From the NCBI GenBank assembly GCA_964600385.1, contig CAZRJC010000001.1, positions 1 to 64,000 of the forward strand: DNA of 64,000 bases, given 5' to 3'. Each line of letters opens with the position of its first letter. The stretch's first letter is position 1. The stretch comes from DMER64 sp964600385 (lineage in GTDB: Bacteria > Bacteroidota > Bacteroidia > Bacteroidales > UBA932). The position numbers were made by a program, and so were the translations under genes. The notes under the pieces were generated by a model. That model was given only the letters and a program-made list of their open reading frames with translations, searched no databases and was not told the origin of the DNA. Below are positions 1 through 7,698 of this stretch, piece after piece.

Positions 1-295
1 ATCTTGATTCCCCGAGTCTGAATGCAGTTCGTATTAAAAATGCAAGCAACCAAAGTAAAAAGGCAAGGAATAATGACCCAAATAAAGGAAAATAACAGAA
101 CTGTGTCAAAAAAGTCCCGAACAGGGCAAGAAATCCACCCGGCTGATCCATAAATACACTGAACTGTTCCAGGTCCCATACAAAAAGTGAATACTGCTCC
201 ATGTGAAAAAGGAGGCCTCCCTTAAATACAAGCAGTAAAAAGAAGCATACAAATACGAAGATAATGTCTATTATCAAGTATTTATGTGCTTTCAT
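1..295 (-). CDS. DUF6057-like integral membrane protein, N-terminal part (cut by window edge)
   Basis: An open frame on the minus strand starts at an ATG at 295 (MKAHKYLIIDIIF) and runs off the left edge without a stop. The visible 98 residues hold a membrane segment near residues 7-24, a short periplasmic-looking stretch with the motif EQYSLFVWDLEQF, then FMDQPGGFLALFGTFLTQF and a second hydrophobic segment. The EQ...PGG...FLTQFxY pattern is what I recall from the N-terminus of Bacteroidota DUF6057 proteins, large multi-spanning proteins of unknown function. Family assignment is from memory of that pattern; the rest of the gene lies outside the window. A -7 box at 336-343 on the minus strand fits as its promoter. 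Confidence 0.55.
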   Translation of the reverse strand, partial: MKAHKYLIIDIIFVFVCFFLLLVFKGGLLFHMEQYSLFVWDLEQFSVFMDQPGGFLALFGTFLTQFCYFPLFGSLFLAFLLWLLAFLIRTAFRLGESR

Positions 296-335
296 GTGAT
301 GATTATTATTGATATTGTGAATGGTTTCGTGGAGA

Positions 336-343
336 CAAAATTA
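336..343 (-). promoter_or_regulatory. -7 box for the DUF6057-like gene
   Basis: On the minus strand this reads TAATTTTG, an exact match to the Bacteroidota TAnnTTTG -7 consensus, about 40 bases before the ATG at 295. No clear -33 TTTG is seen. Confidence 0.45.
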
Positions 344-443
344 CCAAAACATATCAATCGGAAGCTAAAACAGTAAAATAAATTTCCCTTACCTATAACC
401 TGATAACCTTTGTCCGGTTTTTTCTTCATCTGGAAAAAACACC

Positions 444-451
444 TATATTTG
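444..451 (+). promoter_or_regulatory. -7 box for tRNA-Leu
   Basis: TATATTTG matches TAnnTTTG and ends 28 bases before the first base of the tRNA, giving a predicted short 5' leader. A T-run around 418-424 is the only -33 candidate. Confidence 0.5.
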
Positions 452-479
452 TGGCCCGAAAGATCATTTTCGGTAAGAA

Positions 480-564
480 GCGGGTATGGCGTAATTGGTA
501 GCCGCGTCAGACTTAGGATCTGGTGCCGTAAGGCGTGGGGGTTCGAGTCCCTTTACCCGCACCA
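480..564 (+). tRNA. tRNA-Leu (anticodon UAG), CCA encoded
   Basis: The acceptor stem GCGGGTA (480-486) pairs perfectly with TACCCGC (554-560); A561 is the discriminator and CCA at 562-564 is encoded. The D-loop contains AATTGGTAG, the anticodon loop CTTAGGA gives anticodon TAG, and the long variable arm (GTGCCGTAAGGCGTG) is typical of class II tRNAs. The T-arm reads GGGGGTTCGAGTCCC. It serves leucine codons CUA/CUG. Its 3' tail is the source of the repeats just downstream. Confidence 0.95.
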
Positions 565-565
565 G

Positions 566-597
566 AAAAGGGTGACTAAATCATTAGTCGCCCTTTT
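566..597 (+). terminator. Terminator hairpin after tRNA-Leu
   Basis: AAAAGGGTGACTAA (566-579) pairs with TTAGTCGCCCTTTT (584-597) around an ATCA loop, with one T-G wobble. The 3' arm ends in a T-run inside the stem, as in intrinsic terminators. Confidence 0.75.
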
Positions 598-629
598 CGT
601 ATGTAAAGGGACGAGAACCCCCGGTTCGA

Positions 630-692
630 GCCGACGCCGAGCCGAGCGCAATAACGGACTTGTCCGGTCTTTGCCGAGGCGAGAAGGAGGAG
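630..692 (+). repeat. Dispersed repeat, copy 1 (63 bp)
   Basis: This stretch (GCCGACGCCGAGCCGAGCGC at the start, GAGAAGGAGGAG at the end) matches 2716-2778 with about 58 of 63 identical bases by eye. The core contains the imperfect palindrome GACGGGCTTGTCCGGTC in copy 2. It is non-coding: the frame that crosses it also reads through the tRNA gene. Confidence 0.7.
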
Positions 693-735
693 GACCATAT
701 TGCGCAGCAATTGGTCAATCCCTTTACCCGCACCA

Positions 736-765
736 AAAAAGAGAGGTTTTGCCTCTCTTTTTTTA
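736..765 (+). terminator. Terminator after the second tRNA-tail copy
   Basis: AAAGAGAGG (738-746) pairs with CCTCTCTTT (752-760) around TTTTG, followed by further T's. It directly follows the duplicated tRNA tail, as a native terminator would follow a tRNA gene. Shortly after, AAAGGGACGAGAACCCG (about 771-788) repeats part of 605-620. Confidence 0.75.
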
Positions 766-843
766 TATGTGAAAGGGACGAGAACCCGTTATTATTCTCG
801 TCATAATTTGATTAGAATATTTCATTTATTCGAATCATTGTTA

Positions 844-851
844 TAACTTTG
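844..851 (+). promoter_or_regulatory. -7 box for the Fic gene
   Basis: TAACTTTG matches TAnnTTTG and ends 21 bases before the Fic ATG at 873. Confidence 0.5.
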
Positions 852-872
852 TACAAATAAGCAACGTAGAAT

Positions 873-1988
873 ATGGCACCGCATTATATATGGCAATGCC
901 CGCAGTGGCCGCACTTTTCCTGGAACTCGGACAAATTCCTGTCTCTGCTTTCTGATGTCAGAAATCTTGAAGGAAGAATCTGTGGTTTGATGGAAAGTAT
1001 TGGGTTTGAGCTGCAGAACAGCACTTCATTGGATGTAATGACAGAAGATGTGCTCAGGTCTTCCGAAATTGAGGGAGTGATACTCAACGCTAACAAAGTC
1101 CGTTCTTCAGTGGCCAGGCATCTTGGAATTCCGACCGAAGGATTGCCTGAACCCGACCATTACACAGAGGGAGTTGTCCGTATAATGATAGATGCGGTTC
1201 GCTCCAACTGGCTTCCGCTTACACACGAACGACTCTTCAATTGGCATGCTGCCTTGTTTCCGACAGGACGAAACGGCATTTTTCCAATCACTGTTGCTGC
1301 CTATCGGGTGGGTGACGAGCCCATGCAGGTAGTATCGGGAGCATTTGGAAAAGAAAAAATTCACTTTGAAGCGCCGGCTTCATCATTTGTTCCCGTTATG
1401 ATGGAAGAATTCCTTCGCTGGATTGAAACAGACCATTCTACTGACTCAGTTTTAAAAGCGGGCATTGCACACCTCTGGTTCGTGGCCATACACCCGTTTG
1501 ATGACGGCAACGGTCGCCTGGCCAGGACTATCACCGACATGCTACTCTCCAGAGCGGACAGAATGCCCCATAGGTTTTATAGTATGTCCGCCGAGATACT
1601 TAAAGAAAGGAAAGCGTATTATGACGTTTTGGAGAAGACCTCCAACGGCAGCACTGATATTACTTCCTGGCTGGAGTGGTTCCTTGAAACCATGAAGAAA
1701 GCACTTGTTCATTCGGAATCTACAGTACAGCGCGTAGTAAAAAAATCTTCTTTCTGGAACAGATGTCGTGAAATCCCCATGAATGAACGTCAGGTAAAAA
1801 TGGTTAATAAACTTTGGGACGGATTTGACGGTAATCTGAATTCATCCAAATGGGCAAAGATGACAAAGACCTCTCAGGCTACTGCTTTGAGGGATATCAC
1901 TGACCTCATGGAAAAAGGCATTCTTGTCAAGTCCAGTCACGGAGGACGCAGCGCGCATTATCTGCTGGCTGACGATTCAGCCAGATAA
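873..1988 (+). CDS. Fic family protein (probable AMPylase) with DUF4172-type N-terminus
   Basis: A 371-residue protein with the Fic core motif HPFDDGNGR at residues 207-215, which supplies the catalytic His and the phosphate-binding loop for transferring a nucleotide part (usually AMP) onto a hydroxyl of a target protein. Upstream, SSEIEG at 63-68 fits the class II inhibitory motif [S/T]xxxE[G/N], which folds over the ATP site, so the enzyme is probably self-inhibited. The first part (IWQCPQWPHFSW) resembles the DUF4172 domain and the last ~80 residues look like a winged helix. The gene stands alone behind its own -7 box, between two repeat fragments beside tRNA-Leu. No antitoxin partner is adjacent. 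Target and role are unknown. Confidence 0.88.
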   Translation: MAPHYIWQCPQWPHFSWNSDKFLSLLSDVRNLEGRICGLMESIGFELQNSTSLDVMTEDVLRSSEIEGVILNANKVRSSVARHLGIPTEGLPEPDHYTEGVVRIMIDAVRSNWLPLTHERLFNWHAALFPTGRNGIFPITVAAYRVGDEPMQVVSGAFGKEKIHFEAPASSFVPVMMEEFLRWIETDHSTDSVLKAGIAHLWFVAIHPFDDGNGRLARTITDMLLSRADRMPHRFYSMSAEILKERKAYYDVLEKTSNGSTDITSWLEWFLETMKKALVHSESTVQRVVKKSSFWNRCREIPMNERQVKMVNKLWDGFDGNLNSSKWAKMTKTSQATALRDITDLMEKGILVKSSHGGRSAHYLLADDSAR

Positions 1989-1994
1989 CATAAC

Positions 1995-2031
1995 CCAAAG
2001 GGAAGAGAACCCCGGTTCGAGCCGACGTCGG
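1995..2031 (+). repeat. Short repeat fragment related to 605-638
   Basis: AAAGGGAAGAGAACCCC followed by GGTTCGAGCCGACG repeats the stretch at 605-638 downstream of the tRNA (AAAGGGACGAGAACCCCC, GGTTCGAGCCGACG). It begins seven bases after the Fic stop codon and separates the Fic gene from the next one. Confidence 0.65.
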
Positions 2032-2073
2032 GAAAGAAAAAATAACTATTAACTAACTCTTATCTGCAATTCT

Positions 2074-2604
2074 ATGAAAAAATACTTTTTTGCGCTTATC
2101 ACGACACTGTTACTATCCCCTGTTTTTGGGTATTCACAAGAACTATCAGACGGTGGTTTTCAGTGGGGTATTGAAGGTAGGTGGGATGGTTTTTTTATTA
2201 ACAATATAAAGTTGGCAGACATATCACTTGGGTGGAGAATAGACCGCAAGGAATATCTTGGTCTGCGAATAGGAGCAGGTACTGGAAGTAGTTATCTTGA
2301 TGCTGTCCCAGCACACGAAAAATTCACCGCATTTCCCCTGATGGCAGATTATACCCATTATTTTCCCATTGGGAAATCCAGGAAGCATTCAATAATACTC
2401 GGTGCCGAAGCAGGCCCCGTATTCAGACATTATTCAAAAATGGTTGAAGATCGCGAGTTTGTATCGACGAACAAATGGGGAAGAAAAACATTTCTTGGAG
2501 GCATAAAGTTCGGGCTTGATTTTGCATTGGGTAAACCTCATATCTATGCCAACCTTCACGTCAACTATGTCGGCGTCGGTTGTGGTTTCGGTTTCACTTT
2601 TTAA
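2074..2604 (+). CDS. Small exported protein, likely outer-membrane beta-barrel
   Basis: A 176-residue protein I do not recognise by family. It has a clear signal peptide (MKKYFFALITTLLLSPVFGYSQ), then alternating aromatic and polar stretches (GIEGRWDGFF, YLGLRIGAGTG, HSIILGAEAGPVF, FLGGIKFGLDF) and ends in GFGFTF. Repeated glycine/aromatic strands and a C-terminal phenylalanine are what outer-membrane barrels of about eight strands look like. Function is unknown. It is a single gene followed by a terminator at 2687-2715 and bracketed by repeat fragments, like the Fic gene before it. Confidence 0.65.
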   Translation: MKKYFFALITTLLLSPVFGYSQELSDGGFQWGIEGRWDGFFINNIKLADISLGWRIDRKEYLGLRIGAGTGSSYLDAVPAHEKFTAFPLMADYTHYFPIGKSRKHSIILGAEAGPVFRHYSKMVEDREFVSTNKWGRKTFLGGIKFGLDFALGKPHIYANLHVNYVGVGCGFGFTF

Positions 2605-2686
2605 CCTAAAAAGTTATTCTGATATGAATATTGCCTCCACGACGGGGCAATATCAAGACTAAATTGACGAATCTTTATATTGACAA

Positions 2687-2715
2687 GGACGCCTATTTCT
2701 GAGCGTCCTTTTTTT
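2687..2715 (+). terminator. Terminator after the beta-barrel-like gene
   Basis: GGACGC (2687-2692) pairs with GCGTCC (2703-2708), followed by seven T's (2709-2715). Confidence 0.75.
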
Positions 2716-2778
2716 GCCGACGACGAGCCGAGCGCAATGACGGGCTTGTCCGGTCTTTGCCGAAGCGAGAAGGAGAAG
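2716..2778 (+). repeat. Dispersed repeat, copy 2 (63 bp)
   Basis: Near-identical to 630-692 (about five mismatches by eye), in the same orientation. It begins directly at the end of the terminator T-run. Confidence 0.7.
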
Positions 2779-3151
2779 AAAATCTAAAAACAAAAGCCTA
2801 TGAGTGATGGCACTGTACACTCACCCCGTTTGCGGATTTACCGGGAAATTCCAATCAGGTCCACCTGGTCGAATATGAGAATACGGTCATCATATGTTCC
2901 ATAAGAATTTCACAGTTTACTTGGCTAACCACATGTGAAATTCAAAACCTCAGGGATAAGATTTGTGTCATCCTATCCCATCAGAACGTGCTTACATTTC
3001 CTATCCTTTGATCTGAATATATCTACTTTTGATTACACCCATACTGCTGGATGGGTGTTTGAAATAGGATATTAAAGAGGAGCTAGATATAGCGGATTTA
3101 TTTTTAAGGGATAATATAAAATGACTAATTTTGCTATTATATCAGTATGTT
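2779..3151. other. Intergenic stretch with one hairpin; no gene recognised
   Basis: No convincing reading frame. The one clear structure is an 8-bp perfect hairpin, ACACCCAT (3035-3042) with ATGGGTGT (3051-3058), loop ACTGCTGG. Only three T's follow, so it is a weak terminator candidate. The last ~90 bases before the next gene are AT-rich. Confidence 0.4.
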
Positions 3152-4792
3152 ATGGAAAAAGAAAGAACAGTATTCGATAGAAAATCATTAAAGAGTGTTA
3201 CCGGGAAAACTGCCAATTTAAATGAACTAGCAAAAGATTGTGTTGCATTTGCCAATGCAAAAGGAGGAGAGTTATATATTGGTATCGAAGATAAAGAAGA
3301 TTTGCCTCCTAAAAATCAGACCATAAAAGAGCATCTTCCAGAAAATGTCATCAAAAGAATTAACGAACTCACTATCAATGTTTATGTTCAAAGTCAGATT
3401 ATTACCGCTGAGAATGGAGGGCAGTTCTTTATTCTTTCTATTTCTCGTTCGGCAGCCGCAGTCGCTTCCACTACCAAAGGCCAATATTATTATCGAGATG
3501 GAGACACAAGTAGACCGATTATGCCAGATGAACTTATCCGGCTTATTGCTGATAAATCTGCTTATTGTTGGGAAACTAAAGTGGTTCACAAAATTCCCTA
3601 TAAGAAATGCGACAGCGATAAACTCACACAATTTATAGCTGATATTAATAAATCCAACCGAGTTTCTCCCTTTGTGAAAAATATGCCTGAAGAAGAGTTA
3701 CTGTCTCATTATGTAATGATAGACGAACATGGTTTTCTTACCAACCTCGGCATACTATGGATAGGAAAAAAAGAACAACGTGCCAGACTGATATTCAGCC
3801 CTACAGTCCAATACATTAAATATGACCAAGCCGACACAAAAGTAAAAAAGATTGTTTGGGATGATTATAGCCTTAATCCCAAAGAGTTAGTAGAATCTAT
3901 TTGGGATAAGATTCCGGATTGGAAAGAGGCCAATGAAGTTTCAGAGGGATTATGGAGAAAAGAGATCCCAGCTTATGATGAAAAAGTAGTTAGAGAGGTG
4001 CTCTGTAATTCGATAGTACATCGGTCCTACACTACAAGAGGAGATATTTTCATCAATATCTATCTTGACAGAATGGAAGTTAAAAATCCTGGAACCTTTC
4101 CAATTGGAGTAACAGTTAATAATATTTTACAGAAAAGTGTTCAAAGAAATGAACATCTTGCTAAAGTTTTTTATGACTTGCATTTAATGGAAAAAGAAGG
4201 TTCTGGATATGACCTTATCTATGAAACTCTTCTATCTGCTGGCAAGGACACCCCTAAACCTTTTGAAGGGGACGATTTTGTTCAGGTTACCATATATCGC
4301 AATATAATCAATAAAGAAGCTGCCCGTCTAATAGAGTATCTCAGGGACAATTATCCCAAGATTGCACAGAAAGGGTACATTGCGTTAGGATTAATACTGA
4401 AAGCAAAAACCATAAAAAATTCAGATTTAGCTATTCAATTACAGCTCCCTGAAGATGAAAGAGTTCGCAGCTATGTCCAACCTCTTTTAGATGATGGAAT
4501 TATTTCATCAAGAGGAAGAGGAAGAGGTACCAAATACACGATTAATCCGGGAATCATTACATCAGCGAAGTCAAACATCCCTACTACTCTCAAAACCATA
4601 GAACCATACCGATTAAAGGAACTAATCAAGGAAGATTTAAAATATCATCCCAACAGTTCAGCTGAAGAAATATGCAAAAGACTTCCAGATGCAGATTTAG
4701 AAGATTTAATTAAACTTGTAAGGAAGATGGCAGAAAACAATGAAATAGTCAAGGTGGGTGGTCGCAAATACAGAAAATACAGACTTCCTTAA
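3152..4792 (+). CDS. AlbA_2/Schlafen-type DNA-binding domain plus HATPase protein
   Basis: About 546 residues. The N-terminal part (roughly 1-130) has the AlbA_2 pattern NELAKDCVAFANAKGGELYIGIED; the middle has the HATPase_c_4-like segment REVLCNSIVHRSY...LDRMEVKNPGTFP...GSGYDLIYE; the C-terminus (about 340 on) carries winged-helix-like segments ending in KYRKYRLP. Such proteins (COG2865) are putative transcription regulators, often accessory, sometimes near defence genes; the role here is unknown. ATG at 3152 is chosen because it precedes the conserved N-terminus; an in-frame TTG at 3131 adds seven residues with no family support. The gene is visibly AT-richer than its neighbours, which suggests transfer. 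A decayed relative follows at 5063-5515. Confidence 0.75.
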   Translation: MEKERTVFDRKSLKSVTGKTANLNELAKDCVAFANAKGGELYIGIEDKEDLPPKNQTIKEHLPENVIKRINELTINVYVQSQIITAENGGQFFILSISRSAAAVASTTKGQYYYRDGDTSRPIMPDELIRLIADKSAYCWETKVVHKIPYKKCDSDKLTQFIADINKSNRVSPFVKNMPEEELLSHYVMIDEHGFLTNLGILWIGKKEQRARLIFSPTVQYIKYDQADTKVKKIVWDDYSLNPKELVESIWDKIPDWKEANEVSEGLWRKEIPAYDEKVVREVLCNSIVHRSYTTRGDIFINIYLDRMEVKNPGTFPIGVTVNNILQKSVQRNEHLAKVFYDLHLMEKEGSGYDLIYETLLSAGKDTPKPFEGDDFVQVTIYRNIINKEAARLIEYLRDNYPKIAQKGYIALGLILKAKTIKNSDLAIQLQLPEDERVRSYVQPLLDDGIISSRGRGRGTKYTINPGIITSAKSNIPTTLKTIEPYRLKELIKEDLKYHPNSSAEEICKRLPDADLEDLIKLVRKMAENNEIVKVGGRKYRKYRLP

Positions 4793-4927
4793 TCTTTTTC
4801 TTTTTTCTATTAACAAAAATGAAGAAAGAAATGCCCTAAAAGAATAAAAAAATCGCCTATAACACTAATTATCAAATATTTCTTTTCTTTTTTTAATAGA
4901 AGATATAGTAATAAAGTGAAAAGAAAA

Positions 4928-4967
4928 GAAACAAACAGAAACAAACAGAAACAAACAGAAACAAACA
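4928..4967. repeat. Tandem repeat, four copies of a 10-bp unit
   Basis: GAAACAAACA is repeated four times without change (4928-4937, 4938-4947, 4948-4957, 4958-4967). A 10-bp period equals about one helical turn. It lies in purine-rich AT-rich DNA between the intact ATPase gene and the decayed copy. Function unknown; it may be a slippage tract. Confidence 0.85.
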
Positions 4968-5062
4968 GAAAAGAAAAATGCATTACATAGGAACAATTGC
5001 ACCGCTTTTTTACTGGACTTTTAGTATATGAGCCATCTGGTGGGTGATGAACGTTACCACGA

Positions 5063-5515
5063 CCGGCTAACTTACGATTTGAAGGGGGTACGATTAAAGC
5101 CAGTAATCCAAAGATGCAGAATATGCTTCGGATGATTGGCTATGGAGAGAATCTCGGCTCAGGTTTCCCAAAAATCATTTCTGTATGGAAACAGGTTGGA
5201 TGGGAGGAACCGCTGCTGGAGAACAGGCTAGATTTGGATGAGGTCAGACTGACACTTTATGTACCGGTTGAGAGAGTTAGTGATGGTGTCTAGAAAGTGG
5301 ACCCAAAAATGAGCCCAAAAAGGGGTCAAACTCAAATTATTGAACAAGTATTATCACAGATTAAGGTTAATTCAGCTATCACACTAGAACAGTTGATGGA
5401 ATTGACAGGAAAGTCAAGAAGTTCTATCAAGCGATATATTGAACATTTGAAGCAAGAGAATAAAATTAAACGAATCGGCGGGAATAAAGGCGGGCACTGG
5501 GAAATCGCAGAGTAA
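5063..5515 (+). pseudogene. Decayed end of a second AlbA_2/HATPase-type regulator
   Basis: One frame from about 5063 reads RFEGGTIKASNPKMQNMLR then MIGYGENLGSGFPKI, the conserved end of the HATPase_c_4 region of COG2865 proteins. It meets an in-frame TAG at 5291-5293 and continues in the same frame with a winged helix (IIEQVLSQIKVNSAITLEQL, then GKSRSSIKRYIEHLKQENKI), ending at a TAA at 5513-5515. The AlbA_2 half is missing and stops precede the fragment, so this is a remnant. The last 72 codons could still be translated from a GTG at 5297 as an isolated winged-helix peptide, but nothing suggests that they are. Confidence 0.75.
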
Positions 5516-5534
5516 CCTGTTGTCATACCACATA

Positions 5535-6365
5535 TTAATTATCCCGGTCCTCGTCCTGCAGCTTCCTCCAGACATTGGGCGCCGTCCCCATTATCTTTTT
5601 AAATACACGGTTGAAATAGGGAATATCGTTGAATCCCGCCCTGAATGCGGTCTCGGCAACAGACAATCTGTCATCACGAAGTAACCGGCAGGCGTGTTCT
5701 ATCCGATAATTGTTTAGATAAGCTACGAAGGTAGTCCCGAAAGTCTGACGGAAATACCTGCAGAACGATGCCCGGCACATGCCAAGATGCAATGCCATGT
5801 CTTCAATGGAAATGGATTTTGAACTATTGCAGATGACATAGGTTCGTATGTCTTCCATGCGTTGCCGGTCCCGGGACAATTCAGGGCGGGCTCCAACAGC
5901 ATCGGCATGGTCGATTGCAGTGCTGAGTTTCACCAGAAGTCGCAATATGAGAGACGGTCTCTGCTCCTCGGACAGACTGCTCATTTGCTCCAACAGGTCA
6001 ACAATCCCGGCTTTACTCTTGCTGTTGATAACCAGAGCATCGGTCAGGGATTGGATTTTTTCCAGGTGCGGAGCTATTGAATTAAAGACTTTCGAACAAT
6101 TGTCAAGAAATTCAGAAGAGAATATAAGAGTAATGTTGGATATGCGGCCCCGGTCATCCACCTCGTCCTGCCCGAAAATCCATTGGTGACTTATCTGAGG
6201 CGGTACAAGCACGAGATCTCCGCTTTTGAACGTGCGGCCGACACCTCCAATGATCCTCCGCCCGGCGCCGGTAATAACATACGACAATTCCCATGAAGGC
6301 TGGGAATGAAGTCCTATCTGTTTCTTCGGGTCGAGATGTACCCTGTCAATCCTGTAATAATCCAT
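5535..6365 (-). CDS. AraC family transcriptional regulator
   Basis: 276 residues. The N-terminal ~100 form a cupin-like sensing domain (GLHSQPSWELSYVITGAGRR, FKSGDLVLVPPQISHQW), the usual small-ligand pocket of AraC proteins. The C-terminal ~100 carry the double helix-turn-helix (SIEDMALHLGMCRASFCRYF; LSVAETAFRAGFNDIPYFNR followed by VFKKIMGTAPNVWRK). The gene is divergent from the acyltransferase at 6462 with 96 bases between them, so it may control that gene and itself; ligand and targets are unknown. Its own -7 box lies at 6379-6386. Confidence 0.92.
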   Translation of the reverse strand: MDYYRIDRVHLDPKKQIGLHSQPSWELSYVITGAGRRIIGGVGRTFKSGDLVLVPPQISHQWIFGQDEVDDRGRISNITLIFSSEFLDNCSKVFNSIAPHLEKIQSLTDALVINSKSKAGIVDLLEQMSSLSEEQRPSLILRLLVKLSTAIDHADAVGARPELSRDRQRMEDIRTYVICNSSKSISIEDMALHLGMCRASFCRYFRQTFGTTFVAYLNNYRIEHACRLLRDDRLSVAETAFRAGFNDIPYFNRVFKKIMGTAPNVWRKLQDEDRDN

Positions 6366-6378
6366 TGTTTACCAAATG

Positions 6379-6386
6379 CAAATATA
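6379..6386 (-). promoter_or_regulatory. -7 box for the AraC gene
   Basis: Minus strand reads TATATTTG, matching TAnnTTTG, 13 bases before the ATG at 6365. A TTG around 6405-6407 is a possible -33 element. Confidence 0.55.
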
Positions 6387-6434
6387 AGACAATAATTGCA
6401 GGCAATAGTGGTATTATAGTACAACCGGATAGAC

Positions 6435-6442
6435 TATCTTTG
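6435..6442 (+). promoter_or_regulatory. -7 box for the acyltransferase gene
   Basis: TATCTTTG matches TAnnTTTG and ends 19 bases before the ATG at 6462. The two divergent -7 boxes are about 50 bases apart, so one bound AraC dimer could influence both. Confidence 0.55.
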
Positions 6443-6461
6443 CCATGCAAAAAATAAAAAC

Positions 6462-7670
6462 ATGACGGCGAAAAATACCTACCTGGAATCCAAACCCAGA
6501 TTCGAAATCCTTGACGGGCTGCGCGGTGTGGCAGCACTGCTGGTTGTCGGGTTCCATCTTTTCGAGACTTATTGCAATGGAAATTCCGATGCACAGATTA
6601 TCAATCACGGTTACCTTGCGGTTGACTTTTTCTTTGTACTGAGCGGATTTGTAATCGGATACGCCTATGATGACCGCTGGAACAAAATGAGCATCGGCGG
6701 TTTCTTTAAAAGGCGCCTCGTTCGTCTTCACCCCATGGTGATCATGGGTGCGCTGTTCGGTTTGCTGCTGTTCTTTTTGCAGGATTGCGGCATGTTTCCG
6801 TCAATTGCTCAAACGCCCTGGTGGAAAGCCATTTTAGTTGCTGTCATCGGCATGACACTCTTTCCCGTTGCCGGCGGCGGCTGGTTTGACGTCCGCGGCT
6901 GGGGCGAGATGCACCCGATTAACGGTCCGAGTTGGTCGCTTTTCTTCGAATACATCGCCAATATCCTTTATGCGCTTTTTATCAGGAAGCTCCCCCGCTG
7001 GGCTCTGACTGTATGCGTGGCTTTGTTCGCCGTACTCACCCTTGACCTCACGCTGAATATCGACCTTTTCGGTATCCTTGCGGGCCGAGGCGGGAACGCC
7101 AATACCGTGATCGGAGGCTGGAACGTTTATGACCCGCAGCAGGCATACATCGGCCTAACCAGACTCCTCTTCCCGTTCTTCTGCGGGCTTCTCCTTTCCC
7201 GCTTTCATGCCCACATAAAAGTAAAAGGCGGCTTCTGGTGGTGCTCCCTTCTGGTTGCGGCCATCCTCGTCATACCCTACATTCCCGGCGGAATCAAAGG
7301 AACTCCGGGAAGCCTGAACGGATGGTATAACGCACTCTCCATACTGGTGCTGTTTCCACTGATCGTAGCCATGGGTGCCGGCAGCACAATAACCGGAAAG
7401 ATCGGCCCAAAGGTCTGCAAATTTTTTGGCGACATCTCGTTCCCGCTTTACATCACTCACTATCCCCTGATGTACTGTCAGATGGCATGGGCCCAGCATC
7501 ATCCCCTGTACGACCGTGACGGTGAGATGACAGGCTCTCCGGGTGAGCACGTGATGGTTTCCGTTGGGTTGTTTATTCTCGCAGTGGGATTTGCCTACGC
7601 CTGCCTGAAGCTTTATGACGAGCCCGTACGGAAATGGCTTACAGAGCATTGGCTCAAACGGAAGTCTTAA
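6462..7670 (+). CDS. Acyltransferase family 3 membrane protein
   Basis: 402 residues with about ten hydrophobic segments. The N-terminus (FEILDGLRGVAALLVVGFHLF, residues 14-34) carries the conserved region of acyltransferase_3 proteins including the putative catalytic His32, and HGYLAVDFFFVLSGFVIGYAY follows as the family's second signature. These inner-membrane enzymes move acetyl or other acyl groups onto sugars of exported glycans or lipids. No glycan biosynthesis cluster is adjacent, so the substrate is unknown. Divergent from the AraC gene. Confidence 0.88.
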   Translation: MTAKNTYLESKPRFEILDGLRGVAALLVVGFHLFETYCNGNSDAQIINHGYLAVDFFFVLSGFVIGYAYDDRWNKMSIGGFFKRRLVRLHPMVIMGALFGLLLFFLQDCGMFPSIAQTPWWKAILVAVIGMTLFPVAGGGWFDVRGWGEMHPINGPSWSLFFEYIANILYALFIRKLPRWALTVCVALFAVLTLDLTLNIDLFGILAGRGGNANTVIGGWNVYDPQQAYIGLTRLLFPFFCGLLLSRFHAHIKVKGGFWWCSLLVAAILVIPYIPGGIKGTPGSLNGWYNALSILVLFPLIVAMGAGSTITGKIGPKVCKFFGDISFPLYITHYPLMYCQMAWAQHHPLYDRDGEMTGSPGEHVMVSVGLFILAVGFAYACLKLYDEPVRKWLTEHWLKRKS

Positions 7671-7686
7671 CATGAAATATTAACAT

Positions 7687-7694
7687 TATCTTTG
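7687..7694 (+). promoter_or_regulatory. -7 box for the SMR transporter gene
   Basis: TATCTTTG matches TAnnTTTG and ends only four bases before the ATG at 7699, so the transcript would be nearly or fully leaderless. Confidence 0.55.
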
Positions 7695-7698
7695 CAGC

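Larger units (their letters stand above)
548..735 (+). repeat. Direct repeat of the tRNA-Leu 3' tail (att-like, 17 bp) bracketing a short insert
   Basis: The last 17 bases of the tRNA gene (TCCCTTTACCCGCACCA, 548-564) recur exactly at 719-735. Between them lie the terminator and a repeat-rich stretch. Just after the first copy, GTAAAGGGAC (603-612) is the exact reverse complement of GTCCCTTTAC from the tRNA tail, followed by the small palindrome GAACC-CCC-GGTTC. Duplicated tRNA ends are the usual footprint of site-specific integration at a tRNA gene, but no integrase gene is present here, so an att origin is inference. Confidence 0.6.

Noticed and set aside
410..772. Open frame of 120 codons across the tRNA gene and repeats
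   Set aside because: It reads through the tRNA and contains the same tRNA-tail peptide twice (LYPHQKR); it is an artefact of the repeats.
4928..4967. CRISPR-like array
   Set aside because: The 10-bp units are directly adjacent with no spacers.
873..5515. Fic and AlbA_2-ATPase genes as a defence island or toxin-antitoxin module
   Set aside because: No antitoxin, nuclease or phage-linked gene is adjacent; self-inhibited Fic proteins and COG2865 proteins are common accessory genes. Kept only as an accessory block.
7671..7698. Guanidine riboswitch before the Gdx-like gene
   Set aside because: Only 28 bases are free and a -7 box fills part of them.
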